A stretch of DNA of 64,000 bases, taken from positions 310,001 through 374,000 of the forward strand of contig NC_041777.1 in NCBI RefSeq assembly GCF_900090045.1. The letters run 5' to 3'. Origin of the DNA: Plasmodium malariae (Eukaryota > Apicomplexa > Aconoidasida > Haemosporida > Plasmodiidae). Position numbers and translations under genes: made by a program. Under the pieces are notes generated by a model. The model was not told the DNA's origin, made no database searches, and was given only the letters and a program-made list of their open reading frames with translations. Below are positions 14,694 to 27,300 of this stretch, piece by piece (position 1 is the first letter of the stretch; the number at the start of each line of letters is the position of its first letter).

Positions 14694-15877
14694 CTATTTG
14701 ATCACCCTTTTTTTCTTTTTTTTGTCATTGGTAATATGTGTTAATAATGCCTCTTTTACTTTTCTTTTCCTTAGTATATCTTCATTCATAATACTTCTTT
14801 CTTTCGATTCTTGACTATTCAATGTAAATTCTAGAAATTCGTCATAAGTGTTATGTGGAGTACAGCAACTCCATCTTAAATTTCTAAGGGAGAAAAAAAA
14901 ATAAAATTCAACATATACAATCTTGAAAATAGGAAAATAAAGATTCATTAAAATGGTTAAGCGCTGCAAAAATGAAAATACACACACATGCACACATGAT
15001 ACATACATGTATATATACATGTATACATACGTCTATAGAGGCAGACGCACATTCGTAAACCCATACACGTATCATATAGCTAGCGACAAACATAAATCCC
15101 TTTTTTTTTTTTTTTTTTTTTTTTTTGACAAGCTCTATCTTACTTTGCTAATACCGAAATTGTAAAGTGAGTGTTTATATCATTTTCGAGAATATTTTTG
15201 TTTTGTATTTCTAAGTTATTTACATTATAATAATGCTGATAAAGTGGGGAAAAATTCAAAAAATCATCTGAGTTAACATTTTTATATAATTCATTTGAGA
15301 ATGCTGAAAAATTCTTTATCGTGTAACATTTGGAACAGTAGACCTACAAATGGGGGGGAGGTGTGAGAGAAAAATGACAAAGAGATAAAGGGAAAAAAAA
15401 AAATTTTATTTCAATAAATTTTATACATTACAACATAAGGCATTCGTTCTATTAACACTGAACATGTATATGTGAGGGTAAACGCATATCACTATACTCA
15501 CTTTTTACATACATGTAAAAAAAAAAAAAATAAATAATAAATACAAGCTCAGTGTGTTCATTTTACACTCCTTTTTCCTTTTCGTTTCTTACTTCTATTT
15601 TGAGAAGGGAAAAGGATGTTTTATTTACATCTATATCATACGTAAGAAAAGGGTTGAATGTATCGATTTGTTCTGAACACTTATCACATTTCTTTTTCTT
15701 TCTTTTTAATTTTATCAAGGTTAGTTTTAATTTCTTCTTCATCCTTTTTGAAAAAATATTAAATATCTCATAAACTGTTTTTTCTATAGGAAATATTTTT
15801 ATCTCAAATTTTAGCTTTCTCTTGTTTAAATGATTAATTGAGACATTTAATTTTTCTTTTATATTTTTCTCATTCAT
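14694..15877 (-). CDS. conserved-looking protein with two CxxC pairs, function unknown
   Basis: I do not recognise this gene. I read three exons on the minus strand: 15877-15569, 15343-15144 and 14883-14694, 232 residues in all. Intron 1 is phase 0 (donor GTGTAA, acceptor TTTGTAG); intron 2 is phase 2 with a good GTAAGA donor and a TTAG acceptor after a pyrimidine tract. All three exons join in frame. The protein is basic, with a Lys-rich stretch before C64-D-K-C67; a second pair C106-S-K-C109 opens exon 2, and W174-S-C-C177 lies in exon 3. Two CxxC pairs 38 residues apart suggest a zinc-binding site, but I infer no function. It is convergent with prp8 and divergent from the TMEM33-like gene. 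The weakest point is the donor of exon 1. Confidence 0.7.
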
Positions 15878-16123
15878 TTTAAAGAAGATGGAAAACAGAA
15901 AAAAAAAAAAAAATAATAAAAGATGCTATGTAAGTCTTACATTAAAGAGAAATAGAACAAATTAGCGTATTTCCACAAATATGGTTTAATAAACTTTTGC
16001 TATAAATATAAATATGTATGTATATATATATATATTATATAATAAAAGTAGTGAACATAAATAAAACAACAGAAAAGATTGCACAAATAAATTGGTATTA
16101 CTAAACAAGTACTTTTTCTTTAT

Positions 16124-16160
<37 letters not shown>

Positions 16161-17024
16161 GAATATAAAAAACTGACAGTTGTAGCGCTCATCAAAAAAG
16201 AAAAAGCTAAATTAGAAAAGAATACCAATAGAATGTAATATTTTTTTTTTTTTTTTCAATTATTCAAATAAATTTATAGTAATATAAAAAAAAAAAAAAA
16301 AAAAAGTGCGCTTTACTGCAACAATAATATAATAAAACATATTCTATACTAATATTTTATTAATTTTTTCTTATTGTCGCATACGTAATTATTAGGAAAT
16401 AAAATAGGAATTATTATTATTCCAACGAAAAATTAAAGTATTTTCTCTTTGCTGAAAATATATTTAGTGGACTTATTTGTATGTTTATTTGTAAATTTCG
16501 TTTTATTTATTCATTTATGTATTTTTTTTTTTTTTTTATCTATTCATTTTGATTAACTATGGTTCCTACGTCGTAAGCTTGATTTGAAAAAAAGGAATAA
16601 AATAAACATAATATATGTACGTATATATGTACGTATATATGTATGTATATATGTATGTATATACGTATGTATATATGTATTGCATATATATTTATATATA
16701 TATATATATGTATTCATATTTATATATATATGTACATATATTTATATATATATGTATACGTGTAATCTTTCAACTGTATTATATATTTTAAATGCTTTAT
16801 GACAACATGAGCTCTGGATTCCACTTATCGCGCCGTATATAACAACATGGACATGAAATAAATGCAAGAAAATTAACATTTTTTTTTTTTTTTTTTAAAG
16901 CTAGGTTGTAAACTCCTTTCCATATATTATTACATATGTATATTCCAATTACGAATTTGCAATTAAAGATATATTATACACAGTAATTACTACCATTCGT
17001 TACAAGTAACACAATTTAGGGAAA
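15878..17024. other. divergent spacer, no gene seen
   Basis: Shared 5' region of the CxxC gene (-) and the TMEM33-like gene (+). It contains TA runs near 16019-16036 and 16128-16158, poly-A near 16286-16305 and poly-T tracts near 16240 and 16525. Promoter motifs are not identifiable by eye. Confidence 0.55.
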
Positions 17025-18072
17025 ATGAAAAACCTAACGGAAGCGGAGCAAAAGTATTTGAGTAATTTTTTAACAGAAAAAGAATACACGAGAAATCTAT
17101 TCCTTTTGCATGTATTTTATGAATTTCAGTGATAAAACCTTGATGAATATTTGTTCATACGTTTTGTGTATACACGCAAGTATGTATATATATATATGTA
17201 TATTTACTTATTAATACACGTACTTGCATATGTATATACTCGTTGTGCAGTTTACGTAGTTTTCCATTTTTTGACCATTTAAAATTTCCCCACTGTATTT
17301 TTTTTCATGCTCTTGGTAGACCATGATTGGGTGAATGACAAAAAGTGGAAATTATATTTGAGCAACCTATACCCCTCACCATCAATGAATAATATGGAAA
17401 AATATAAGAAAAAATATTTTCAGAAAAATATTGACAACAATCTTGACATAAATACAAATTTTGATAGTAACAATAATAGTCATAATAGTCAAAATAGTTT
17501 TAATAGTTATAATAATAATAACAATAATAACATGAGAGAGCAAAAACAAGAAACTTCGAATTTTTATTCTCATAATACTAATTTTTATAATAACATTGGG
17601 CAATTACCAGTGTTCATATTTTTCTATTGTACCTTTGTTTTGTGTACAAGCCTCTTTTATTTTATAATTCTTTCCTTAAACTTGAGTTTATACAAAGTAA
17701 GTGGAAGAACAAAAATGTTCTCATAAAAAGTTTGTTGCAAAAAAGATTGCACTTGTGAGATAACATACTACAAATTGTTAACCGTTACAAGCTAGCCACA
17801 TATCACTATTTGCCAACTACTAATCCCAATAATTACACATACACACATAGACAAAAAAAAAGAAAAATACACATCTTTTCTTGCCTTCTGTAGAAAATTG
17901 GAACCTTTATGTCTTTGTCCTATTTTTTCGCATTCTTAAGTTTACTATTTTTGGAGTACAAAACACAGAAACAAAACTTTTCCTTATTGCAGTTCTTCTC
18001 AAGCGAAAAGGGTACTACTAATGAGTGTTAAGAAGCTTTATAAGGCATAAAAACGAAATAAAAAAATTTTAA

Positions 18073-18108
<36 letters not shown>

Positions 18109-18610
18109 GTTTGTATATATGTTTTCATGAATGCATTCTTTACGAAAAAGTCGTATTGAAAAGACTCTTTAATTTATATTTATTTCCATTTTGTTTTACA
18201 CATAATAAGATATATGAGTCCCTTCTGAATTGTATAAGAGTAACCAAATTATGTGTATACCTTAACGATTATATGCACTATATATATATGTACAGTATAT
18301 ATTTGCACAGTATATATTTGCACAGTATATGTATACACTAAGAAGGCAATAATTTCCAAAAAAAAATGTTCTTCACATCCCCCCCTTCTTAGGCCATTAT
18401 TTGTCCTACTCTTTGATACTTTTTTTTATTAAAGACGCCGTCTTAATATTTTTACCAATTTTTTTTACTCTTCTAATAAATACTTACCTTATATATAAAC
18501 AAATTAAATTTAGTTTTTCTCCCATAATTCAAAGGTACATATAACAAATAGTTAATAAGAAAAAATATACATAAATATTTGTGTTGATATTCATTTTTTC
18601 GCACTAATTT

Positions 18611-18651
<41 letters not shown>

Positions 18652-19975
18652 TTATTTATAGGAATTATTACTTCAACAAAATTGTGTCTTATTTGGACAA
18701 AACTGTAAGATATACTTATACATATATATATATATATGTGTACGCATAACGAAAAACAGGACATTATGTATACGCATATATAAAATTAGGCAAAAAAAAA
18801 TATAAAAAAAAGTTCGGCATAAACATGTTTGCGCGTTATGCGCGAACAGTTAATTAGTCAAGCAATCCGTGCGGTTGTTCTCCATTTCTTTGCACTTCTT
18901 TTTATTATTTTGTTGTTTTGTTATTTTGTTGTTTTGTTGTTTTGTTGTTTTGTTGTTTTGTTGTTTTGTTGTTTTATTGTTTCATTATTTTCTTATTCTT
19001 ATTCTTATTCTTTTTTTTTTTTTTTTGATTCAGATCCTGAATGTTTACATGATGAGGGCTAATGTTGAGATTTACAATTTGCTTTTTATAATTATCTGTT
19101 TGTTTCTCAAAAGGGCCAGCCTACTGAACTTAATTATTTATATGCACTTCTTTAAACTAAAGTATAAGCAAAAAAAAAGGAAATAAAATTCTAACAAAGT
19201 TTATCGTTTTTCTCATTATATGCAATATTGCTTTATATAAACAAAAAAAAAAATTTCCCCTTTTGCAGATATAGTTCTTCAGATTCCTATTTTCACGCTT
19301 GCTACTCAAAAAATGGAGGTACATTTAATTATGTTACTTTTTTTTTTTTTAATTTTTTTTTTAATTTTTTTTTTAATGTTTTTTTTAATTTTTTTTTTTA
19401 ATTTTTTATTTAAAATTTTTTTCTTTTTTTATTTTTTATACATGTACATTTTTAAATATTCTTTTTTTTTTTTTTTTTACACATACATTTTTCAACACTT
19501 TTTTTTTTTTTTTTACACATACATTTTTTAACACTTTTTTTTTTTTTTGCATATATACATTTTTCAACACTTTTTTTTTTTTTTTTGCATATATACATTT
19601 TTTAACACTTTTTTTTTTTTTGCATATATACATTTTTTAACACCTTTTTTTATTTTTTTTTATATCTTTCTGCATAGAAATGATTAGACAATGTTTGTCT
19701 CATCCCATGGTACCAAAAATATTTCTGACCCTATTCAATAAGGTAAGCATAAAAAGACAAAACGAGTGAGTAGTATCTTAGTGAAGGGAAAACTAATCTC
19801 GTTATGCGAAATCATTTGAACTCTGCGCCCATACATATACAGATGTATGTGTATGTATATATGTAAACATGTATATTGTATACGTGTATCCACGTATACA
19901 CATATATATGCGAATTTTTAAATTTCTCAGGTGTCTCACTACCTTAATGTATACTTAAGTTACAGGAGGGGATAA
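17025..19975 (+). CDS. TMEM33/Pom33-family transmembrane protein
   Basis: Family members are ER and nuclear-envelope membrane proteins (yeast Pom33/Per33, human TMEM33) that shape ER tubules and help nuclear pore distribution. I reconstruct nine exons: 17025-17061, 17320-17696, 17894-18011, 18393-18534, 18662-18704, 19034-19161, 19269-19318, 19678-19742 and 19931-19975, giving 334 residues with every junction in phase. Hydrophobic segments lie near residues 105-137, 140-160, 179-213 and 250-280. Family-like stretches are HYLSYSLILFFIKDAVLIF in exon 4 and LLNLIIYMHFFKLKYSSSDS across exons 6-7, which parallel the animal segments HYLLYSLIF and IYYRFLTLRYSS. An Asn-rich loop fills about residues 50-85. 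The first donor (17062, GTAATT) is the weakest call; the N terminus could be different. Converges on the decarboxylase gene. Confidence 0.8.
18905..18990. repeat. TTTTGTTG repeat in TMEM33-like intron 5
   Basis: About eight copies of an 8-10 bp TTTTGTTG-like unit inside intron 5 (18705-19033). The Val/Leu/Phe/Cys frames reading through it are artefacts. Confidence 0.75.
19460..19655. repeat. poly-T plus CATTTTTYAACAC repeat in intron 7
   Basis: Five copies of a unit of about 36-40 bp combining a poly-T tract with ACACATACATTTTTCAACAC, or the ATATATACATTTTTTAACAC variant, lie inside intron 7 (19319-19677) of the TMEM33-like gene. The T-rich strand is the coding strand. Confidence 0.8.
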
Positions 19976-20518
19976 AAACAGAAGAGTGACTTCGATTCCA
20001 TATTATATACTTTTAAAAATACTTAAAATTTTATATATTAACAATTTTTCAATTTTTTTTTTTTTTTTTATTTAAATTATTGAAACTTTTTTTTTAATTT
20101 ACTAAGAGAAAAAAATGTATACATGTAGAATATAGTATTTTATTTATTTTTTTAAAAAAAAGAAAAAAAAAAAAAAAAAATCGTAAAAATATAAGCGTTA
20201 TCTGAATGCAACACAACTTCTGAAGTGTGATCATTCTTCTTTGTATTTAAAAAAAGGAAAAAGAGTAAAAGATATAAAAAAAATATATAACAGGATAAAT
20301 AAGAAGAATAAAAAAAGTAGCCAAATGAATTGCTCTACATTTTTTATGTTAATGTTACTATAATTAAGCCTTGTAGATTGTAGGTAGGTAAAATAAGTTA
20401 ATCCTTTTTTCCTTTTTTTGTTTGTTTACAACTAAGAGTTAAGGTTAATATACATAAAAAACGAAAATTCGTTTTTAAATAAACGAGGATATGACGAAAA
20501 ATTGTCATAAATAAAAAA

Positions 20519-20564
<46 letters not shown>

Positions 20565-20880
20565 TTTTTTTTATTTACGTATGCACACAGTAACAATTCT
20601 GCAAATGTGTTATACAGTTTTATTTATGTGCGATATTTTGCTCTATGCTGTGGTAGTAGTTATAGTTGTAATTGTAGATGTATATGTACTAGTGGGAATA
20701 ATTTTTTTTTTTTTTTTTTTGAAGTCTTCAAAAGAAATCCATTTTCCCCATTTTCCTTTATACTCATAAAGATCAATTCGTATAAGCTGTTTGGAATATA
20801 TAATTCATGTTCGTACATTTGAAAATATGTTAATTGTTTCTCTTCTGTGTTTATATTTATTTCCCTTCCACAACTGTATA

Positions 20881-20928
<48 letters not shown>

Positions 20929-21324
20929 CAAATACATTCTCATTAAAACTTCTCCTTTATATGCATAACGGCAAAACGGCAAAGCAGTTTGAACATATTA
21001 GGGGTACTATTAACATTTTGAAAAATTAACATTTAACTAATTCTTGAATAATATTTATATATATCTGTTTCTGCTCTCCAACATTTCATATGCATTTTTC
21101 AAAACATTCTAAAATGGAGTTAATATAATAAACTGTTCCTTTTTCTAATTCAGACATCAGTATGTGCAAATCTGGATGGAGTGTTGTATCTGTCGCGAGG
21201 ATACTTAATAAGCAGTCTAGTACGTACGTACATATATGCATGTATGTATATACATTTATAGGTACATGTGTACCCCATCAGTTTTACACTCAGAACTGTA
21301 TTAAAAGAACCATAGGGAGAATTA
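19976..21324. other. convergent spacer with possible minus-strand exons
   Basis: Between the 3' ends of the TMEM33-like gene (+) and the decarboxylase gene (-). Mostly poly-A/T and TA runs (20525-20556, 20883-20923). Two stretches look more coding than their surroundings on the minus strand: about 20700-20870, reading CGREININTEEKQLTYFQM after an acceptor at TATACAG, and about 21085-21215, with codons for TDTTLHPDLHILMSELEKG. I cannot join them into one frame with confidence, so I do not call a gene. Confidence 0.4.
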
Positions 21325-24300
21325 TTAAAATTCCTTCTTCAAGTCGTCGTCATATTTTCTGTGCTGCTTTACATGCTCACCTCCATTGGGGTATATATTA
21401 TTTAGTGACATGTCCATTTCAAATGAGCTACAGTTCATTTCTGAATTGGTGAGGGTACATTCTAAAAAAAAATTTCCTTCTTTATGAATAAATGTATCAT
21501 CATCTACATTTGTAATAAGATTATTTATATAGCTGTTATTATTTAAAGTGTTTAAGTTACGTATAGTACTTTTATCCTTCTCTTCTTCCCTCAATAATGC
21601 GTTCATTTTAAGCTCATTTTCACTATAAAGAAAATTCTTTCCACAAAAACCTATCTCGTCTTTCACGTGACCCATTAAGTTACTTATGTTAGCGTCATTC
21701 ACGCTCCCACTCACTTGGGCAACATCACTAATAGCGTTACTGTTACCCATGTAGATGTTGCTACTGCTTCTAATATTATAACTTCCTTCGATATCGTCAC
21801 CTCCTTCAATATCTTCACCTCCTTCAATATCTTCACCTCCTTCAATATCTTCACCTCCTTCAATATCTTCACCTCCTTCAATATCTTCACCTCCTTCAAT
21901 ATCTTCACTTCCTTCAATATCGTCACTGCAGCCGATATTACTACCTCTTGCCATATTGTTATTACCATAGTGTCCTTCAGCAATAGTCCCATCATTTGCG
22001 TACACATAGCTATTTGTTTCGTTTAAATTATGCCCCGATATATTACGATAGCTTAAGTTATTATCTTTTTCTACTATTATTTCATTTCCTAAAATAATAT
22101 TTCTTTCTAGGTTGTTCGGGCGAATGAGTCCGTTTGATTTGTACTTCTCTTCATTGCTTTTATTTGCATCCTGGTCAGAATGATAACTGTTATTGTAACC
22201 GGTGCCTTCGTTTATTATCGGTTTGTTGCTACTGTCGTTGCAGCTATTATGGACGCCATTATGTCCGCTGTTATAGCCGCTATTAAGGCCGCTATTAAGG
22301 CCGTTATTATCACCGCTATTATTACCTCTCTTGATAGGAATTTCTTTTTTATCGCAATATTCATCTGCCACTATGTTAGGAGTGGTGAACGTTATTCCAC
22401 CTGCCTTTTCATTGACATTAGCAAAGTTCTGGATGCTAGAATTGCTGTTATTGCCATTGTTAGTACCGCTCAACGTACCGCTGTTATTACTACTGTTCTT
22501 TTCTGGACCCTTAATATCCCCCCCTTTGTTTCCTGTGCCATTTGAGTAGAACAGATTGCTGTTGAGCTCATTTAAATTTTCCTTCACAATTGCATTTTCC
22601 TCAGTCAAGTCTCCATCTTGACGCTTCATATATATGATTTCATTTATTTTCTTGCTTGAATCTGAATAATATACATAATCTTTATTACTCTTTTGGTTCA
22701 TATGACTATTCTTTCTATGATGATTATTCCTTGATTTCCCATCAGACATATGTTTTCGTCCCATTAGTAAAGCATTTTTTTTTACTTTATTATATATAAC
22801 AATATTCGATGATTTTAATTTAGGAACATAATCAGACAGACTATTTTCATATTTCCCATCATCACTCCTATTTAATTTGCTAATTTTTTTTAAAGAATAT
22901 ATATCTGATATGGGACCTATGTTCTTGCTCATATTAGCAGTGACCTCACTTAGGAGGTAGTCACTATCATCTGTTCCCTTAATATTTCTGTTCTTTCCCT
23001 CATCTATTCTGTTTTTTCTCCTCACATTGTTTACATTATTCATACCTCTAATCTCGCTAATGTTACTCATGTAACTTATGTTCTTCAAGCTTCTCTCCCT
23101 GTTCATTCCATTCACATTCTTATCATAAAAAGTACAGTTGTTATTCCTCTCACCACCTTTTCCATCTTTCTCATTATAAGCCTTAACATTAGCATCATCG
23201 TTATTATTATTCCCCCTATTAAAGACGACTTTGTGCCCATAAATATTTGCTTTGTATGATAACGACATATAATTCCCCTCATTTCTTTTTTTTTTCCGTT
23301 CCAAGCTCCGTTTATTATTATTACTACTACCACTATGACTATGTTTGTCAGTTCCAACGTTATGAGGGTTACTACCACCACTATGTTTGTCAGTTCCAAC
23401 ATTATGAGTGTTACTACCACCACTATGTTTGTCAATTCCAACGTTATGAGTGTTACTACCACCACTATGTTTGTCAATTCCAACGTTATGAGTGTTACTA
23501 CCACCACTATGTTTGTCAGTTCCAACGTTATGAGTGTTACTACTACCACTATGTTTGTCAGTTCCAACGACATATCTCTTTCTATCAACATTATGGCTGT
23601 TATTACTACTGTCTCTGTTGTAATTACTGCCTCCACCACTGTGTCTGTCGTCATCATCGTCGTTATCTCTGCCATCATGTTCATGGCATTCATAATTCTT
23701 ATTACTCTTTTCTGGCGTATCAACCAAATCTATAACTTTCTGATCATGATCATAACTTTCTGAATTTATCAGAATGACATTATTATTATTATTATTATTA
23801 TTTACCTGAATGCCCTTACATTTTCGCCCATTTTCCTTCTTCTTACTTGATAAGACATTATGCTTATCTCTTCTCGTGCCATTCGGAGTGCCGTGATACT
23901 TATCCGTAATCTTCTCTTTCCAGGACGATTTCTGATTACATGTTTTTTTTATAAAAGTTTCTGTTGTTCCTTTCTTAAGTGGGTTCTTAATAGCATAATG
24001 ATTAAGATGTAAAACATCATTACCAAATGCATTTTCATCATTTACATCAAAGAATCCCTCCTCTTCCTTCCCGTACAAGTGATGGCATATATCTTTCCCA
24101 TTTGCACAGTTGTTAAAATTATCACCATAGATAATGTTTCCAATCTTGCCGCTAACATTGCCAACTCCGCTAGCATTACCCGCGTTCTGTGCGGACTTGC
24201 TGAAATTTTCATAAATGGAAGTCTGTTTACCCTTCTTGTTATAACTCCTTCTGGCGTGGTTTTGGGTAATCTCATCGCAGGTATCACTAACGATCGTATT

Positions 24301-27300
24301 ATTTTCAGTAGAGACGTTTCCGCTACACAGATAAACCTTCTTCATTTTATTCGATTCATTGTCGTATATATATAGGTAACAAACACTCTCTAAACTTTTC
24401 CTTTTACTTAAGCTCATATGTTTTAATTTTTCATAAGTCTCTTTGTCTATTTTTTGGTAGAGTGAATAGGGATCTGATATGACCATATTGTAAAAATACT
24501 CTAAAACGAAATTATAAAAACATCGAAAACCAATATTTTCGTCATACCCATGTATTTCTTTAACACTTAAACCAGATAAATAATCAACTATTTCTTGACT
24601 AACAATTTGTCCAGGTACTAATACAGGAAAACCTGGAGGATATGGTATAATAAAACTAGCAGACACTATCATTTCATTTTGTCTTATTCTTTCCTTTAAA
24701 TCAGATAATAATATATACTCAACATAATCTTCTTCATAGGCTAGATAAAAAGCTTTTCTTATATCTCCTTCTTTATTAAAAATTTTAGGATCAGTATATC
24801 TTTTTTTGAATAGAGGATGAAATTCACTAAATTCGGATAAGTCTATATAATTAGAAACTAAATTAAAAACATTTTCATTAAATTGATTTAAATCTCTTTC
24901 ATTGAATAAACTTTTTTTTTGATCTAATTCTTGAGATATTAATGATAAACAACTTTTTAAAAATAAACAAGATGATCCAGTTGTACCTATATTTGTTTGA
25001 AATAATACACTATTTATTGAAGTTTTGTTTATTTGAATTCCATATTTGTCCATTAACCACTTTACTTTAAATGTTTCTCCATCTATTCCTGAGTATCCTG
25101 TAAATAACGTTATTCTTGTTGGGTCTAACACAAATTCATCTTCACTTAACCAAGAGCATTCGAAATACTCCAGAAAATTTTTCAGTCCACTTGAGTAACC
25201 ATAACTGTTGTTGTACCTTTTGTTATTGCTGTTTTCTAAGAAACTTAAATTTTCGTTTTCGCTATTTTGGCTGTTTTGGCTGTTTCGGCTGTTTCGGCTG
25301 TTTTGGCTGTTTCGGCTGTTTCGGCTCTTTTTGCTGTTTTCGCAATTTTCGCAATTTTCGCTATTTGCACCGCTAAAATTACTACCATCGTAAGATACAC
25401 ATGGTGCTTCCCTACAATTTTGATTTTTCTTTTTTTTAATATATCTTTTTATATTTCCTGACTTGCTCACCTTCTGGTAATCGGAGTCTTCACTGTATAT
25501 ATTACAACTTGTATAGCTTTCAACGATCTCCGTACTTTTTGCTGCTACTCCGTTTAAAGCACTCCGTGGACTGTTATTACTGGACTTGACGTTATTGTTG
25601 TTGTTCCCTTGCACGATGTTGTTGCTGTTAGTGTTTGATAACATAACGCTAGTTCCGATATGGATTGATGTTGGGCAGTTGTTCGTGTGGTAATTGCTCG
25701 TGGGGCTTTTCACATGGCAGTTGCGCGCAGGGCTATTCGCACGGTTATTACTCGTAGTACTGTTGTTTGTGTGGTTGCTATTTGTGGCTCCATTTGTACC
25801 CCTAACACATTCGAACGACGAAGCATTCACACTGTGAACGACGTTCTGCTCACCTGAGAGATAATACTTACCACTGTCGGATGGATCTACAATTCCTCTT
25901 GTGTTGTTATTGGACACACAAGAATAAGTAACGTTCGCACTACACCTAGAATCGGATGAATCATATTCCTTGATGATTTTTTTTTTTCTTTTCATATAAG
26001 AAACAGCACATTGTCTCAAACTATCTGGAATTAAATCCTCTGCATTTAAAATTCGAAAGTACCGAGATATCATTGGATCTTCACTTAATTCTTTTCTTAT
26101 TAAAAACGCAGCTTCAGTTTGTTTCTCTACCAAACCATAACCTTCTAACTCCATTTGAGCTCTTCCTGCATCTAACGTTGCTAGAATTTGATAATTTGGA
26201 GAAGTTGACATATGTGTATAGTAAGCTTCTTTAAAAGGAGTATATGCATGAGATTCAAAATTGTCATCACTTATTAATATAACACTACCTTGTCTTAATG
26301 ATGTTAACGATTTATGTATAGACTGTGTAGCATATACTCTTATTTTATACTCAGATGGATTAGGATATAATCTAGTCTTCAATAACTTATCTGCAGATAC
26401 TTGGTTTAAACTTTTTACATTTCCGAATTTTTTTAATAACTTCTTATGTACTTTGTAATATATTCTTTTCTGTTCTTTGCTTCTCATTTTTTCTGCAACA
26501 GTCATAGCAGTCCTAAATTTTAAGATGGGGTGAAAACATGCATAGGCAAACCATGCCTCATCAAATAGGAATATTAAATCTGGTTTAATAGCCAAGCATT
26601 CTTCAATAATTCTCTTCACATTATATACAATTCCATCGAATGTACAATTTGTTAATATTAATAATTTTACTAAATGCAATTTATTACTATTTCGATAATC
26701 TAATAAACTCTTTTTAATTACATATATAGGAACAGCACCATATATACCATATCTAGATACAGGATATGGATCTAAATAGCAGGGTAGTGCTTGACTCAAC
26801 ACAAATCCATAGTGATGTGATTTATGACAAGCCCTATCAACTAGTATTATATCACCTGGTTTTACTAAAGCTTGCATAACTATCTTATTAGAACTAGATG
26901 TACCATTTGTAACAAAAAAACAGTATTTACTACCATATGCACGTGCTGCCATTATCTGTGCTTCTTTTAATGATCCATGTGGATCTAATAGAGAATCTAA
27001 TCCACCACACGTTGCACTAGACTCTGCTTTAAATAAATTAACACCATAAAAATCTAACAAAGATTGAATCCATCTACTTCTTCTTACACTATTTCCTTTA
27101 CTAATAGCCAATGCGTGGAATACACCAATCGGTCTTTCTGCATATGCTTTTAAAGCATTAAAAAATGGAGTCTTAATTTTTTTTTTTACCCCATCTAATA
27201 TAGATTCATGCAAATCACTATGATCATCATGTGTTGTGAAAATACGGATTATTTTATTATTTACTGAATGTAATTTATCCAAAGTTATAGATGTACATAC

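Noticed and set aside
23112..23763. Long open frames in other frames across the decarboxylase tail
   Set aside because: Shadows of the 42-bp THNVGTDKHSGGSN repeat.
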